From NCBI RefSeq assembly GCF_021739485.1, contig NZ_JAJFNK010000028.1, positions 1-61,076 of the forward strand: 61,076 nt of DNA, in the 5' to 3' direction. A model generated the notes under the pieces. It had not been told where the DNA came from and searched no databases. It was given only the letters and a program-made list of their open reading frames with translations. A program made the position numbers and the translations under genes. This stretch comes from Alicyclobacillus tolerans (GTDB lineage Bacteria; Bacillota; Bacilli; Alicyclobacillales; Alicyclobacillaceae). This document shows positions 34,386 to 43,936 of the stretch, in pieces (the first letter of the stretch is position 1; every line of letters starts with the position of its first letter).

Positions 34386-35030
34386 TTGCTTTTATGGAAC
34401 ACCTATTTATACATGATGCACCACGCTCACACTGTGTGGCAGGCCACGCTGCAACAACTCTACCTCGTCGCGATTCCCATGGGCATCGTGATTATCATCG
34501 CCATTCCCTTGACCATTTTCGCGACGCGCGTCAAAAAGCTCTACCCCTGGATCCTTGGGTTCAGCAACGCCATGCAGACCATTCCGAGTTTGGCACTTCT
34601 GGTGTTGATGATCACGATTGGACTTGGCATTGGACTGCTGCCTACCATCATCGCCCTTTTTGTCTATGCGCTCATGCCGGTAGTGCGGAACACCTATGTG
34701 GGCATAGCCGGAGTGGCGCCAGAAATTAAGGATGCAGCCTTGGGCATGGGGGTGACCAAGTGGCAGATGCTGCGTCTGGTGGAATTGCCGTTGGCGTTGA
34801 AGGTCATTATTGCTGGGATCCGCTCATCCCTCGTCGCGACCATTGGTTTTGCGACGCTGGCTGCGTTAATCGGAGCAGGCGGCCTCGGTGGACTCATCAT
34901 GCAGGGGCTGGGCATGGCCAGTAACGAGATGGTGCTAGCCGGGACCATCCCAGCCGTAGTGATGGCGTTTCTCGCCGAATTCGTGATGAGCCGCTTGGAG
35001 CGGGCCTTGACGCCGCGCGGCTTGCGGTAA
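34386..35030 (+). CDS. opuCB: osmoprotectant ABC transporter permease (OpuCB type)
   Basis: About 214 residues with five or six helices. The coupling loop GVAPEIKDAALGMGVTKWQMLRLVELPLALKVI is the typical BPD-transporter EAA segment, and AALIGAGGLGGLIMQGLG is the hallmark of this subfamily. The TTG start at 34386 has GGAGGTG 8 bases upstream. Only this permease is encoded here; the classic four-gene OpuC systems have a second one. A homodimer is therefore likely. Confidence 0.9.
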   Translation: MLLWNTYLYMMHHAHTVWQATLQQLYLVAIPMGIVIIIAIPLTIFATRVKKLYPWILGFSNAMQTIPSLALLVLMITIGLGIGLLPTIIALFVYALMPVVRNTYVGIAGVAPEIKDAALGMGVTKWQMLRLVELPLALKVIIAGIRSSLVATIGFATLAALIGAGGLGGLIMQGLGMASNEMVLAGTIPAVVMAFLAEFVMSRLERALTPRGLR

Positions 35031-35121
35031 CGCCGAAAACTGGCTTTCCAAATAATTTACCGATACAAGCATCTACAAACATCGAAAATCATCGAAAAAC
35101 ATTCGACACGGAGGGGTCAAG

Positions 35122-36126
35122 TTGAAGAAAAAATCAATGGGGAAGATCAAGCAAACGACAGTGCGAAGCAGGTGGATTGCCGCGTCAACTGGCATCGCGC
35201 TGACAGTGCTTGTTGCCGGATGCGGAACAGGGGGGGCGAGCAGCAGCGGGCAGGCCAGTGGGAACTCCTCCGGAGGTACCAGTGCACAGTATCCCGTCAA
35301 ACAACTCACCATGGCTTCACAGGATTTCTCTGAACCCTTGATTGACGACTACATGATGAAAGACCTTATCGAAGCCAAAACACCCATCAAGGTGACGATT
35401 AAACAAACCTCTGGGGCCTCCGGACTGATGCATACCATGATGTTGAGCAATGCCATTCAAATTTACACGGGATATGACGGTACAGAATTTGCAGGACCGC
35501 TGAAGCAATCGTATACCGGAAAGTTTAAGGGGCACCCGAACTTGGTTTCTCAATACGTTGTCGACCAGGAAATGAAACAGTGGAACATTTGGGTTTCCCC
35601 GTCCCTGGGCTACGAGGACACCTACGCATTGGCAGTGACGCAGGCGACTGCAAAGAAGGACCACCTGAAAACAGTCTCGGATGCCATTCCATACGCAAAA
35701 AACTGGGTGTTGGGGACAGATCCCACCTTCCAGGCCCGCAAGGGTGACGGCCTGGCGGATTTCGAAAAGGACTATGGAATTCAGTTCAAGAGTGCCAAGG
35801 CAATGAGTTACGATTTGATGTACCAGGCATTGGCCAACAATGCGGTACAAGCCGCTGTCAGCTATTCGACGGACGGCCGGCTGAAAAAGCTGCACGAGGT
35901 GCCTCTTGTAGACAATAAGCACTTTTTTCCGCCCTATCACGCAGTGGCTCTGATCAATGACAAGGTGTTCCAGGAAGACCATTTGGGGCCGATTCTTAAG
36001 CCGCTTTGGGGCGTCATCACGACCGCGGACCAAACGGAGTTGAACTATGAGGTGGATGTTTTGAAAAAGGACCCGGCTACAGTGGCCCGCGACTTTTTAG
36101 TGAGCAAGGGTCTGCTGTCCAAATAG
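35122..36126 (+). CDS. opuCC: osmoprotectant-binding lipoprotein (OpuCC type)
   Basis: About 334 residues. The TTG start at 35122 has GGAGGGG 7 bases upstream, with a basic N terminus, a hydrophobic segment and lipobox VAGC (Cys near residue 34). The mature part is a type II binding protein of the OpuAC family: VKQLTMASQDFSEPLIDDYMMKDLIE and IQIYTGYDGTEFAGPL in lobe one, VQAAVSYSTDGRLKKL in the hinge and second lobe. It binds a quaternary amine outside the cell for the OpuCA/OpuCB pair. Confidence 0.92.
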   Translation: MKKKSMGKIKQTTVRSRWIAASTGIALTVLVAGCGTGGASSSGQASGNSSGGTSAQYPVKQLTMASQDFSEPLIDDYMMKDLIEAKTPIKVTIKQTSGASGLMHTMMLSNAIQIYTGYDGTEFAGPLKQSYTGKFKGHPNLVSQYVVDQEMKQWNIWVSPSLGYEDTYALAVTQATAKKDHLKTVSDAIPYAKNWVLGTDPTFQARKGDGLADFEKDYGIQFKSAKAMSYDLMYQALANNAVQAAVSYSTDGRLKKLHEVPLVDNKHFFPPYHAVALINDKVFQEDHLGPILKPLWGVITTADQTELNYEVDVLKKDPATVARDFLVSKGLLSK

Positions 36127-36167
36127 TCAACGGAATTGTACGGTGAATTTGTGACGGTGAATTTGTG

Positions 36168-36202
36168 AGTGCCTGCCGCAATTGGACAGGCACTTTATTT
36201 TT
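36168..36202 (+). terminator. opuC operon terminator
   Basis: An 8-bp perfect stem AGTGCCTG/CAGGCACT (36168-36175 with 36187-36194) is followed by TTATTTTT. Just before it ACGGTGAATTTGTG is directly repeated. Confidence 0.88.
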
Positions 36203-36336
36203 GAGCTCAAAGCCAAGAGACCAAAAGATTGCCGAATATCGGGGGGGAATGCGTTTGTGTTTTATATCAAACAGCCGCCCTGCCCGATGCGCATTGGATG
36301 GCGGTCCGGGCAGGAGCAGGCTGGTGTTTTTGCACC

Positions 36337-38685
36337 TTACGGTGCGTTCGCTGTCGTAGATGTCGCGTTGGAACCCGCAGCCGGACTGGACGTTCGAACC
36401 GTACTGTTTTGGGGAGGCGAAGCTCCTCCATTGCCCGAAGATGTCGAATTGGTTCCAGGATTCGACGACCCAACCGTCGAATTGCTCGAATTCTGCGACC
36501 CACCTGAAGGCGCCGTCGCGGGAACGTTAGCGGGGGGCACTCCGGGAACACTGCCTGTCGTGTTGCCAGTGGTGCTGCCTGGAACTGTGCCCGGAATGTT
36601 GCTTGGCGTATTTCCTGTCGCGTTGCCCGAGACATTGCCTGTTGCATTGCCGGTGCCGTTGAGTCCCGCCGTGTTATTCGCTTGATTCGACGTCTGATTT
36701 CCTGTTGTGTTTGAACCCTGCCCGTTGCCCGTCTGCGGAGTCGCTTTCAGCAGTTGGTATGCTGCGTTTGGAAGACCCTGCCACGCGGGGTACGGACCAA
36801 CCGGGAACTGTTGCGGCGGCTGCCCTGCGACGGCCAGTTTAACGATATCCCCAAAGATTTTCGCCGCATTGTACGACGGGTCGGGCGACATGGTCAGGTG
36901 ATACTGTGGCGACGGCTGGTCATAGCCTAAGTAAATCGATCCCACCATGTTCGGTGTGTACCCATCGAACCAGGCATTTCTCACCCAAGTGGGATGAGCT
37001 CCGTACAGTCCGCTGCTGTATTGAACTGTCCCTGTCTTTCCAGCGACGCCCCAGCCGGGCACGGCAGCGGCCTGGCCTGTGCCGTATTGAACTGCGTCTT
37101 GCAGCAAACTTGTAATGACTTGTGCCGTATTCGCAGACATAATGCTTTTTGCAACAGGTTGAAACTGGTAGATTGCGTTGCCAGACTGGTTGACAATCTT
37201 TGAAATCAAGTGGGCCTTCATCTGTTGCCCTTGAGAGTCGAAGGGTTCATAGGCCTGAGCCATTTCCATGGCATCGACGCCGTTTTGCATGCCCCCGATA
37301 GCAATGCCCAGGTGCTGCAAATCGGTTTGTGTCAACGGGATCCCGTCCTTCTCTGCAAATGAAGCTCCCGTTTGAATTCCAATTTGCTGCAACAGCCAGA
37401 CTGAGGCGACGTTCTGGGACCACTGCAACGCATACTGCAGGGTGACCTTTTTGGGTGCGCTGGGGCCATTCCAGTTTTGCGGCGCGTAGCCGCCCCCAAA
37501 GTTGTGCGGTGTATTGTCCAGAATCGACGTTGGCGTCCAGTTTCCGGACTGGATGGCCGGACCGTATTCCATAACCGGTTTAATGGACGAACCTGGAGAG
37601 CTTTTGCTGTAGATGCGGTCGAGTCCTAGACGTTGGTAGCCCTGTTCTCGCGAACCTGCCGCGCCGAGAATGCCGCCGGTGGCCGGGTTGACAAACAGAG
37701 CGGCGCCTTGAACCACGGTGCCACTCGTTGGCCCCGGGAAGTCTGAGTTATAGTTCGTGTTCCAAAATACGGTGTGAATGGCCTTTTGCACATTCGGATC
37801 GATGGTGGTGTAGACCTTTAAACCGCCTTGCATCAACTCTTCCTGCGTGATTCCATGCCGGTTGGCATAGTCAAACAGGAAGTTCGTGAACAGGGGGTGT
37901 TGAGTCCACATGTCCCCAGGAAACGAGTGAAACGATACGCCTAACGGCTGTTTCGCAGCGGCAGCGGCCTGCGCCGACGAAATGTAGCCGTATTTCACCA
38001 TGTTCTGCAGGACGATGTTCCGCCGCTGCAAGGCTAATCGCGGATGCTGCAGCGGGTCGTAAGCACTTGGAGACTGAATCAGTCCGGCCAGCAGAGCAGC
38101 TTGGTCGAGTGTTAAATGCGGGTTGTGCTTCAGGTCGATGCCAAAGTACCTCAAGGCCGCTTGGCTGACGCCGACTGAGTTTTCACCGAGAAAAACGCGA
38201 TTGAGGTACATCGTCAAAATTTGTTGCTTGGTAAAGTGGCGTCCGATTTGGATGCCTAAAAGAATCTGGTTGATTTTGCGTGAAATGGTCTTTTGATCGT
38301 TTAAGTATACGATTTTCGCCAGCTGTTCCTGAATCGTGCTGGCTCCTTGCGCAAAGCTATGTGACACCAAATCTACCCACGCAGCACGTCCAATGCTGGT
38401 GAGGTCGACGCTCCAGCCGGTCCAAAACGTGTGGTCTTCCGTCGCGACGACCGCATTTTGGAGCACAGTTGGAACGTCCTGGTAAGGCAGCGCAGAGGGC
38501 CCGGGTGCCGAGATTTTCATGAAGACGGCGCCATTCTTGTCGTAGATGACAGTTGGCTGATTTGAATACACCAATTTGGCAGAGTTAAATGGAACCAGTT
38601 TTAAAAGTGCGACGAAAACGGCAGCGAATACAATAACCGCAACCAACAGGGCCCCTGCGATGCGAAGGATGTACTTTTTCGCCAT
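36337..38685 (-). CDS. class A penicillin-binding protein (transglycosylase/transpeptidase)
   Basis: About 782 residues: a short cytoplasmic tail, one membrane anchor (about 8-30) and a GT51 transglycosylase domain (about 60-240) with VVATEDHTFW, GASTIQEQLAK and LTMYLNRVFLGENSVGVSQAA. The transpeptidase domain follows (about 310-620) with SSPGSSIKP (nucleophile Ser), SQN and KTGT. The tail from about 650 is low-complexity Asn/Gly/Thr/Ser. In the first TG motif the usual EDxxFxxHxG is EDHTFWTGWS, lacking the His. It polymerises and cross-links peptidoglycan outside the membrane. ATG 38685 follows AAAGGA. Confidence 0.95.
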   Translation of the reverse strand: MAKKYILRIAGALLVAVIVFAAVFVALLKLVPFNSAKLVYSNQPTVIYDKNGAVFMKISAPGPSALPYQDVPTVLQNAVVATEDHTFWTGWSVDLTSIGRAAWVDLVSHSFAQGASTIQEQLAKIVYLNDQKTISRKINQILLGIQIGRHFTKQQILTMYLNRVFLGENSVGVSQAALRYFGIDLKHNPHLTLDQAALLAGLIQSPSAYDPLQHPRLALQRRNIVLQNMVKYGYISSAQAAAAAKQPLGVSFHSFPGDMWTQHPLFTNFLFDYANRHGITQEELMQGGLKVYTTIDPNVQKAIHTVFWNTNYNSDFPGPTSGTVVQGAALFVNPATGGILGAAGSREQGYQRLGLDRIYSKSSPGSSIKPVMEYGPAIQSGNWTPTSILDNTPHNFGGGYAPQNWNGPSAPKKVTLQYALQWSQNVASVWLLQQIGIQTGASFAEKDGIPLTQTDLQHLGIAIGGMQNGVDAMEMAQAYEPFDSQGQQMKAHLISKIVNQSGNAIYQFQPVAKSIMSANTAQVITSLLQDAVQYGTGQAAAVPGWGVAGKTGTVQYSSGLYGAHPTWVRNAWFDGYTPNMVGSIYLGYDQPSPQYHLTMSPDPSYNAAKIFGDIVKLAVAGQPPQQFPVGPYPAWQGLPNAAYQLLKATPQTGNGQGSNTTGNQTSNQANNTAGLNGTGNATGNVSGNATGNTPSNIPGTVPGSTTGNTTGSVPGVPPANVPATAPSGGSQNSSNSTVGSSNPGTNSTSSGNGGASPPQNSTVRTSSPAAGSNATSTTANAP

Positions 38686-38827
38686 TTTACGTGTCCTTTC
38701 ACACCGGTGATTTTGATGCCAAGTCAGGTTAATTCATTCACTTCAAAAACAGCTCGAAAAATCCTGCTTTGGAAAAATACGTACCTACAAAGGCATCGAT
38801 GGTCTTGATCCGTCGATTCTTGGTCGA

Positions 38828-40777
38828 CTATTGTTCGTTGACAGCCCGTTCCGGGGAAAAGTGTTGCTGCATCCTCCGGTTGCGAACGTTGACCCGAGAC
38901 GAAACGCTCGGCGAATACGCGTGTTTTCCTTCAATAAACATTTGGTGCCACAACATAAAGTTCAGTACGGTCCAAATCTCTCGGGCGTGATCGTATCCCT
39001 CTAGGTGCAATTTAAGCAGGTTTTCCACATGATCCGCGTCGATCAAATGGTCGGTTCGACTGGAATGAATGACGTCCCTGACGAAACCGAGCATGTCTCC
39101 GCGCAGCCATTGACGCAGAGGAACGGGAAAGCCCAGCTTAGGACGGTTGTAGACAAAATCGGGCACGATGTTTTTTACCGCCTGTCTTAAGGCGTACTTG
39201 GTCGTGCCGTTTGTGACGCGGTATTTGGACGGAATCGTAGCCGCAAAAGAAAACAATTCGACATCCAGGAACGGAACGCGCACTTCCAACGAATTGAGCA
39301 TGCTCATCTTATCGGCCTTCATCAGAATGTCTCCGGGCAGCCAGGTGTGCATGTCTACCGTTTGCATCCGGGTGATGTCATCCAGGTGGCGAGTGGACTG
39401 ATAGTGTGGATCCGTCACGTAAAAGGAGTTGACAATGTTGTCTTCCATTTCCGAAATGCGGATGAACTCCCGTTTTGCGTCGTCCGAAAAGATGTTGGCA
39501 TTGCCGATAAACCGCCGTTCAACGGGGACAGAACCGCGTTGCAAAAAGTTTCTGCCTTTGATGTCTGGAAGCCGATGGGCCAATTTGCCGAGGCCTTGAC
39601 GGAGCGATAAAGGCAGGTGTTCAAACAGTTGCAGCGACCTGGGTTCGTGGTAAATGGGATACCCGCCGAAGATTTCGTCTGCTCCTTCCCCAGACAGTAC
39701 AACTTTCACAAATGAACTTGCGACTTCCGCCACAAAGTACAGCGCGATGGCGCTGGGGTCTGCGACAGGGTCCTCTTGAAAGTAGATGAGGCGCTGCAGT
39801 TCATCTTGGTAGCGCTTTTGCGAGATTTCAATACCGTGGTGTTCCGTTCCGAGATGGTGTGCAATTTGACGGGCAAACGAAAGTTCGTTCATTTCTCGCA
39901 GCGAGTTTTCAAAACCCACCGAAAACGTCTGCACGGACTGCTTTTCCCGCATCAAGGCGACAATCGAGGTGGAGTCAATTCCGCTGGAAAGGAAGGCTCC
40001 ACGCGGCACATCCACATCCCCAGTCAGATGCGCATAGACCGAATCCCGGAGATGGGATTCAATCCCCTCGACAAAATAGGAAAGCGGTTTGGTGTAGTCG
40101 GGGTTGAATTCGGCTTTCCAATAGGCGTGAACACTCGTACGACCGTCTTCGTAAACCAGGTAATGTGCAGGCGGAAGCTTGGAAATCCCCTGAAAAAGGG
40201 TATCCGGGTCGGGAACGTATTGAAAAGACATGTAGTTCCACATGGCCTGCATACTCACAGCCGGACGGACTTCCGGGTGTGCCAGAATGCTTTTTATTTC
40301 CGAAGCGAATACCAGCGTGTCGTTGGTGTCGCAGTAATACAGCGGCTTGATGCCAAAGTGATCGCGGGCCAGATACAACTTCCGGGTTTGTTCATCGTAT
40401 ACGGCGATGGCAAACATGCCGCGCAATTCCTTGACGAAAGAAATTCCTTTCTCTTCGTACAGATGGACGATGACCTCCGTGTCTGAATTCGTGGCAAAGC
40501 GATGGCCGCGATGAATGAGGTCGTCACGAAGTTGTTTGTAGTTGTATATCTCTCCATTTAGCATGGCCCACACGGTTTCATTTTCATTGGCCAGCGGCTG
40601 GTGACCCTCATTCACGTCGACAATCGACAAACGCCGAAAGCCCAACCCCACAGACGGACTGGCGTAGTAGCCATCGTCATCGGGCCCACGGTGGATCATA
40701 GCGTGGGTCATTTGCCGCAACACCTGCACGTCTACAAGATTTCCTGATTTTTCGACGATCCCGCATATTCCACACAT
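38828..40777 (-). CDS. asnB: asparagine synthetase (glutamine-hydrolysing)
   Basis: Makes asparagine from aspartate, ATP and glutamine. The N-terminal class II glutaminase starts MCGICGIVEK, so the catalytic Cys is residue 2 once Met is removed; this fixes the ATG at 40777, which has GAGGTCGTGG upstream. The synthetase domain has the P-loop FLSSGIDSTSIVALM and SGEGADEIFGGYP. About 649 residues, longer than the E. coli enzyme by the C-terminal part but similar to B. subtilis AsnB/AsnO. Monocistronic, downstream of the PBP on the same strand but with its own start region. Confidence 0.95.
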   Translation of the reverse strand: MCGICGIVEKSGNLVDVQVLRQMTHAMIHRGPDDDGYYASPSVGLGFRRLSIVDVNEGHQPLANENETVWAMLNGEIYNYKQLRDDLIHRGHRFATNSDTEVIVHLYEEKGISFVKELRGMFAIAVYDEQTRKLYLARDHFGIKPLYYCDTNDTLVFASEIKSILAHPEVRPAVSMQAMWNYMSFQYVPDPDTLFQGISKLPPAHYLVYEDGRTSVHAYWKAEFNPDYTKPLSYFVEGIESHLRDSVYAHLTGDVDVPRGAFLSSGIDSTSIVALMREKQSVQTFSVGFENSLREMNELSFARQIAHHLGTEHHGIEISQKRYQDELQRLIYFQEDPVADPSAIALYFVAEVASSFVKVVLSGEGADEIFGGYPIYHEPRSLQLFEHLPLSLRQGLGKLAHRLPDIKGRNFLQRGSVPVERRFIGNANIFSDDAKREFIRISEMEDNIVNSFYVTDPHYQSTRHLDDITRMQTVDMHTWLPGDILMKADKMSMLNSLEVRVPFLDVELFSFAATIPSKYRVTNGTTKYALRQAVKNIVPDFVYNRPKLGFPVPLRQWLRGDMLGFVRDVIHSSRTDHLIDADHVENLLKLHLEGYDHAREIWTVLNFMLWHQMFIEGKHAYSPSVSSRVNVRNRRMQQHFSPERAVNEQ

Positions 40778-41252
40778 GCCACGACCTCTTTTCCACGTTG
40801 TCACGGTTGCTGTTTTCTTTTCAATGTGCCCAACCAGGGTGCTTCATTCGTAAAACAGGACCCTCTCATCGTAAACAAGGTTTCCTGTCACCGCAAACAG
40901 AACCCCATTACAGCGAATGTTATAAGAAAAGGGCGAAAGTTTCTACGGTGTTCAAAGCGAATTTAAGTGTATTTAAGGACACATTGGTAGGATAGTCAGG
41001 CATCATGAGCGAAACCGGATTTCGAAGTAAGCAGCCTGTGAGAGACGAGTAAGAATTGACGGAGAGAAACATTAGAAATCACTGAGAAACTCAACCGCGA
41101 AGGCTTCGTCTGGGGACACAGGACAAAGCACAACTGAGATGGTTCGCATCGTTGGCTGGAACCGGCCCGCCGTGCATGGCTAGCCTGCAGGCGCGCGCAA
41201 TTTGGCACCTGCAGGCTACAATTCCGTGAGTAGCGCGAAAACGCCTTCACGG
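40778..41252. other. intergenic region with a strong inverted repeat
   Basis: About 475 bases with no supported gene. An 11-bp perfect inverted repeat TAGCCTGCAGG/CCTGCAGGCTA at 41181-41218 lies just past the 3' end of the small membrane gene on minus and may end its transcript, although it lacks a T run. Confidence 0.5.
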
Positions 41253-41672
41253 TCAAGCTTTGTGGACGTGGGACGTGCGCGCTGGGCGGGGGTGAGGTTT
41301 CTTGTGTCGTGTCGAGGGCGAATTCGATCGCGCAGTTTGAGCTGCACGTTTTTTGCGAATGTGCGCAAATAACCCGAGTCCTCCAAGCAGTACGGGCGCG
41401 GCTGTCCACCACAGCATGACGTTGTCTTGGTAGATCAGACCTACCGACAAAATGACTATGGCTGAAACGGCAAAGGCAAATGCAGCCCACAAAGGCTTCC
41501 ACAGTAAAATGAGCCCCGATAGGAAGAGCAGCACAGCAAACGCCATGCCGCCGCCCCCATCGCCTTCAAGCTGTGGAATTTGATTCGCGGCCCCGGCTTG
41601 AGCAATCTGCAGCGATTGAAATCCTGCAAATGAAGCCAGGACCAGTGACGCGACGGACAGAAGAATCTTCAT
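41253..41672 (-). CDS. small membrane protein of unknown function, 139 aa
   Basis: The ATG at 41672 has GGGAGG 5 bases upstream. The protein has an N-terminal signal-like helix (MKILLSVASLVLASFAGF), two or three further helices at about 45-105 (FAVLLFLSGLILLWKPLWAAFAFAVSAIVILSVGLIY, then WWTAAPVLLGGLGLF) and a basic, His/Arg-rich tail of about 30 residues. No family is recognised. The following gene upstream, a zinc-ribbon protein, is transcribed the same way, with a terminator between. Confidence 0.7.
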   Translation of the reverse strand: MKILLSVASLVLASFAGFQSLQIAQAGAANQIPQLEGDGGGGMAFAVLLFLSGLILLWKPLWAAFAFAVSAIVILSVGLIYQDNVMLWWTAAPVLLGGLGLFAHIRKKRAAQTARSNSPSTRHKKPHPRPARTSHVHKA

Positions 41673-41705
41673 AAGCACCTCCCATAGGCTCGTCCACGTT
41701 TCGGC

Positions 41706-41726
41706 AAAAAAGAGAGCGGGGCTCTC
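41706..41726 (-). terminator. terminator of the zinc-ribbon gene
   Basis: On the minus strand GAGAGC-CCC-GCTCTC is followed by six T residues. The right arm can alternatively pair with GTGAGAGC upstream, so two hairpins compete. Confidence 0.75.
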
Positions 41727-41940
41727 ACGCAGAGTGAGAGCTCACTTGGGACTCTTGAACGGGGTCTTCGACTTCCAAATGCTGTTCGACGATATGAGTA
41801 TATTCATAACCGTGAGGACAATGACTGCAATGAACCCGGACTACTTTTTCTCCGGCAGGAGCCTTGACATGGTTGTGAGTACCGCATTGGGGGCAGATGG
41901 ACTCGAATTCCCAATGGATTCGATGGAATGTGTTCGACAT
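41725..41940 (-). CDS. small zinc-ribbon protein, 71 aa
   Basis: The ATG at 41940 has GGAGGGG upstream. The product begins MSNTFHRIHWEFESICPQCG and has two Cys pairs, CPQC and CSHC, about 20 residues apart, the arrangement of a zinc ribbon. It ends in an acidic tail. Cytoplasmic; the role is unknown, perhaps nucleic-acid or protein binding. Confidence 0.75.
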   Translation of the reverse strand: MSNTFHRIHWEFESICPQCGTHNHVKAPAGEKVVRVHCSHCPHGYEYTHIVEQHLEVEDPVQESQVSSHSA

Positions 41941-42280
41941 CGTTAATCCCCTCCACATCTTACGTGTTTAAAAAACTGTGCCCGTTCACAAAACAGACAA
42001 ATTTCTATGTCGCAAATCCTACGCTCTGAAGCTTGAAATCTACTTGAAAACCCAAACTGGGACATGGCTCAAGGGAAAATAAGGGCGTGATTGAAGGGGA
42101 AAGACAGACATCGAGGAACGGATGGTCGTTCTGACAATGGTTGCCGTTTGCTGACTAAGCGCTCTTCGACTTTGAGAGTATGCAGGGGGCGAATTTCGCG
42201 CACGACTGCGAACCGGGTATAATGACTAGGAGTTCGATAAGAGGCTGCTTGTCTACAATCCAAGTTGAAGGAACATGCAT
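41941..42280. other. divergent intergenic region
   Basis: About 340 bases between the zinc-ribbon gene and marC. No gene or clear repeat is seen; a short minus frame at 42069-42290 lacks support. Confidence 0.35.
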
Positions 42281-42907
42281 ATGGTCGCATACTTTATTCA
42301 CTCTTTGATCTCAATTTTTGCCGTCATGAACCCATTAGGCATCATGCCAACGTTTTTGGCGTTGACGAGCGGCTACTCAGCGGATGAACAGCGCCATACG
42401 GCGAGGAAAGCCGTGGTCAATTCGTTTTTCATTTTGTTGGCTTTTTTAATCTTTGGAAGCGTGATTTTGAATTTGTTCAGCATCACGATTAACGCCTTCC
42501 GGGTTGCAGGCGGAATCCTGTTGTTTGGCATCGCCTACGACCTGCTTCATGCCAAGCCCTCGCCCATTCAGTCCACAGAGGGAGAAGAGAAAAAATCCGA
42601 ACAGGACATTTCCGTCACGCCGCTGGCCATCCCCATCGTTGCGGGACCCGGAACGATTACGACCGTGATGGCTCTTGCCGCAGGCCCTGGTTCCATAATC
42701 CGGACTTCACTCGTCGTTTTTCTGGCGTTTGTGGTCGTACTCGCGGCTGCCTTCGCGATCTTTTACTACGCCCCGTGGATTAACAGCCGATTGAGCGAAT
42801 CTCAGTTGAATGTCATCACTCGGTTAATGGGCTTTCTTTTATCGATTATTGCGGTACAAATGGCCGCAAATGGGCTTGGCGGATTGTTTCCAGGGTGGCT
42901 GCGCTGA
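42281..42907 (+). CDS. MarC family membrane protein
   Basis: About 208 residues with six helices. Typical features are SIFAVMNPLGIMPTFLALT in helix 1, FRVAGGILLFGIAYDLLHA, and AIPIVAGPGTITTVMALA in the second half, giving the NP and GPG motifs of the family. MarC proteins are multi-spanning membrane proteins of uncertain transport role. ATG 42281 has GAAGGA upstream with 8 bases spacing. Monocistronic. Confidence 0.92.
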   Translation: MVAYFIHSLISIFAVMNPLGIMPTFLALTSGYSADEQRHTARKAVVNSFFILLAFLIFGSVILNLFSITINAFRVAGGILLFGIAYDLLHAKPSPIQSTEGEEKKSEQDISVTPLAIPIVAGPGTITTVMALAAGPGSIIRTSLVVFLAFVVVLAAAFAIFYYAPWINSRLSESQLNVITRLMGFLLSIIAVQMAANGLGGLFPGWLR

Positions 42908-43287
42908 CAGTTGTGGCTTAGGCGTGGCTCAGGCGTGCGGTCACGGCCCTTTGTATTTGACGCGCGTCCAACCACAAACGGGCCGGATGCACAATGCAAG
43001 CGTTTACGGCACTGGAATCATCCGATCACTTTCAGGCAATTGACGAAACGCGCCGGCGAACAGGGGGGGATTTCGTCGAGGGCCGGGGACTCATCTGGAT
43101 TGCAGTACGGAGCCGGCAGGGTGATTGAAACGGCTGTGCCCCTGCCTCTTCACCGTCCGTTGAGTTTCAGTACCGGTGGAGCCAAGGGCCAGTCGATCGG
43201 GCTGCGATTGCTTTCCTTTATTCATTACCGTCTGAGGGTTTCACCCTCATGGGAGGCGTGTCAAAAATACTCTCTGGATTTGCCCAA
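42908..43287. other. intergenic region between marC and doxA
   Basis: About 380 bases between convergent genes. A 7-bp stem TGAGGGT/ACCCTCA at 43233-43249 may help end the doxA transcript. Open frames at 42911-43309 and near 42992 are without ribosome sites or resemblance. Confidence 0.4.
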
Positions 43288-43845
43288 CTATTTAACAGCG
43301 GCGGTGTAGCTCCACTTTGTACCACTGACGTCTTCTACCGTCACCAGTGCTTTCCCAGCTTGCGATAAGGCCGCTTGGCTGTTCGAGTCGAGGGGCAGTT
43401 GAACCGTTGCCTTTGCAGACAGAGGAACCACCAGTCCCCATGGCCCGGTTTTTACTTGTTGGAACTTAAACACGTTGTGAATGTCAGCAGATGCCACTTT
43501 GGACAGCGCGCTCGGAGTCCAGGTTTGAACCGGTTGTTTGGTCCCAGGAACCGATACGGTCACTTTTTCCACAAAGGATCCGTAGGTATCGGGACCGTTT
43601 GGCCGGTAAAGCGTCAGATTCAGTTGGTCGTTTTGGACGGTAGTACCTTGCATTTGGATGAGCGGCAGCTTGTTGTAGTTGGTCATCTTGCCCCACAGCC
43701 CATGGTGGAAGTATTGATAGGTAAAGAGTGTGAAAAACGCTCCAATAATCAGCATGAAAAGGCTTTGATTGCGAACCGTGTGATTTGCCTTGGATTTCGT
43801 TCCCACGGCAGTTGGAGAGTGGGGTACAGGTGCATGGGTGCTCAT
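43288..43845 (-). CDS. doxA: thiosulfate:quinone oxidoreductase subunit DoxA-like
   Basis: About 185 residues: a short cytoplasmic tail, one membrane helix (about 29-45, LFMLIIGAFFTLFTYQYF) and an outer domain. FTYQYFHHGLWGKMTNYNKLPLI followed by LNLTLYRPNGPDTYGSFV matches the DoxA family pattern known from Acidianus. The final part ends TVEDVSGTKWSY. It pairs with DoxD to oxidise thiosulfate to tetrathionate and reduce quinone. The ATG 43845 has GGAGGGA 5 bases upstream. It follows doxD in the same direction by about 90 bases, so the two form an operon. Confidence 0.82.
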   Translation of the reverse strand: MSTHAPVPHSPTAVGTKSKANHTVRNQSLFMLIIGAFFTLFTYQYFHHGLWGKMTNYNKLPLIQMQGTTVQNDQLNLTLYRPNGPDTYGSFVEKVTVSVPGTKQPVQTWTPSALSKVASADIHNVFKFQQVKTGPWGLVVPLSAKATVQLPLDSNSQAALSQAGKALVTVEDVSGTKWSYTAAVK

Positions 43846-43936
43846 GAAAATCCCTCCGTTTTCTAAATGTCCAATAACCTCACGGGTCACTGGCGAGGTC
43901 CGTTTCAGGATTCGCGAAACAGGTGGATCACTCGGA

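Noticed and set aside
36182..36685. 167-aa plus ORF with Pro/Leu/Val repeats
   Set aside because: It is antisense to the low-complexity tail of the class A PBP.
42911..43309. 132-aa plus ORF after marC
   Set aside because: No ribosome site; runs into the 3' end of doxA on the other strand; no recognisable domain.
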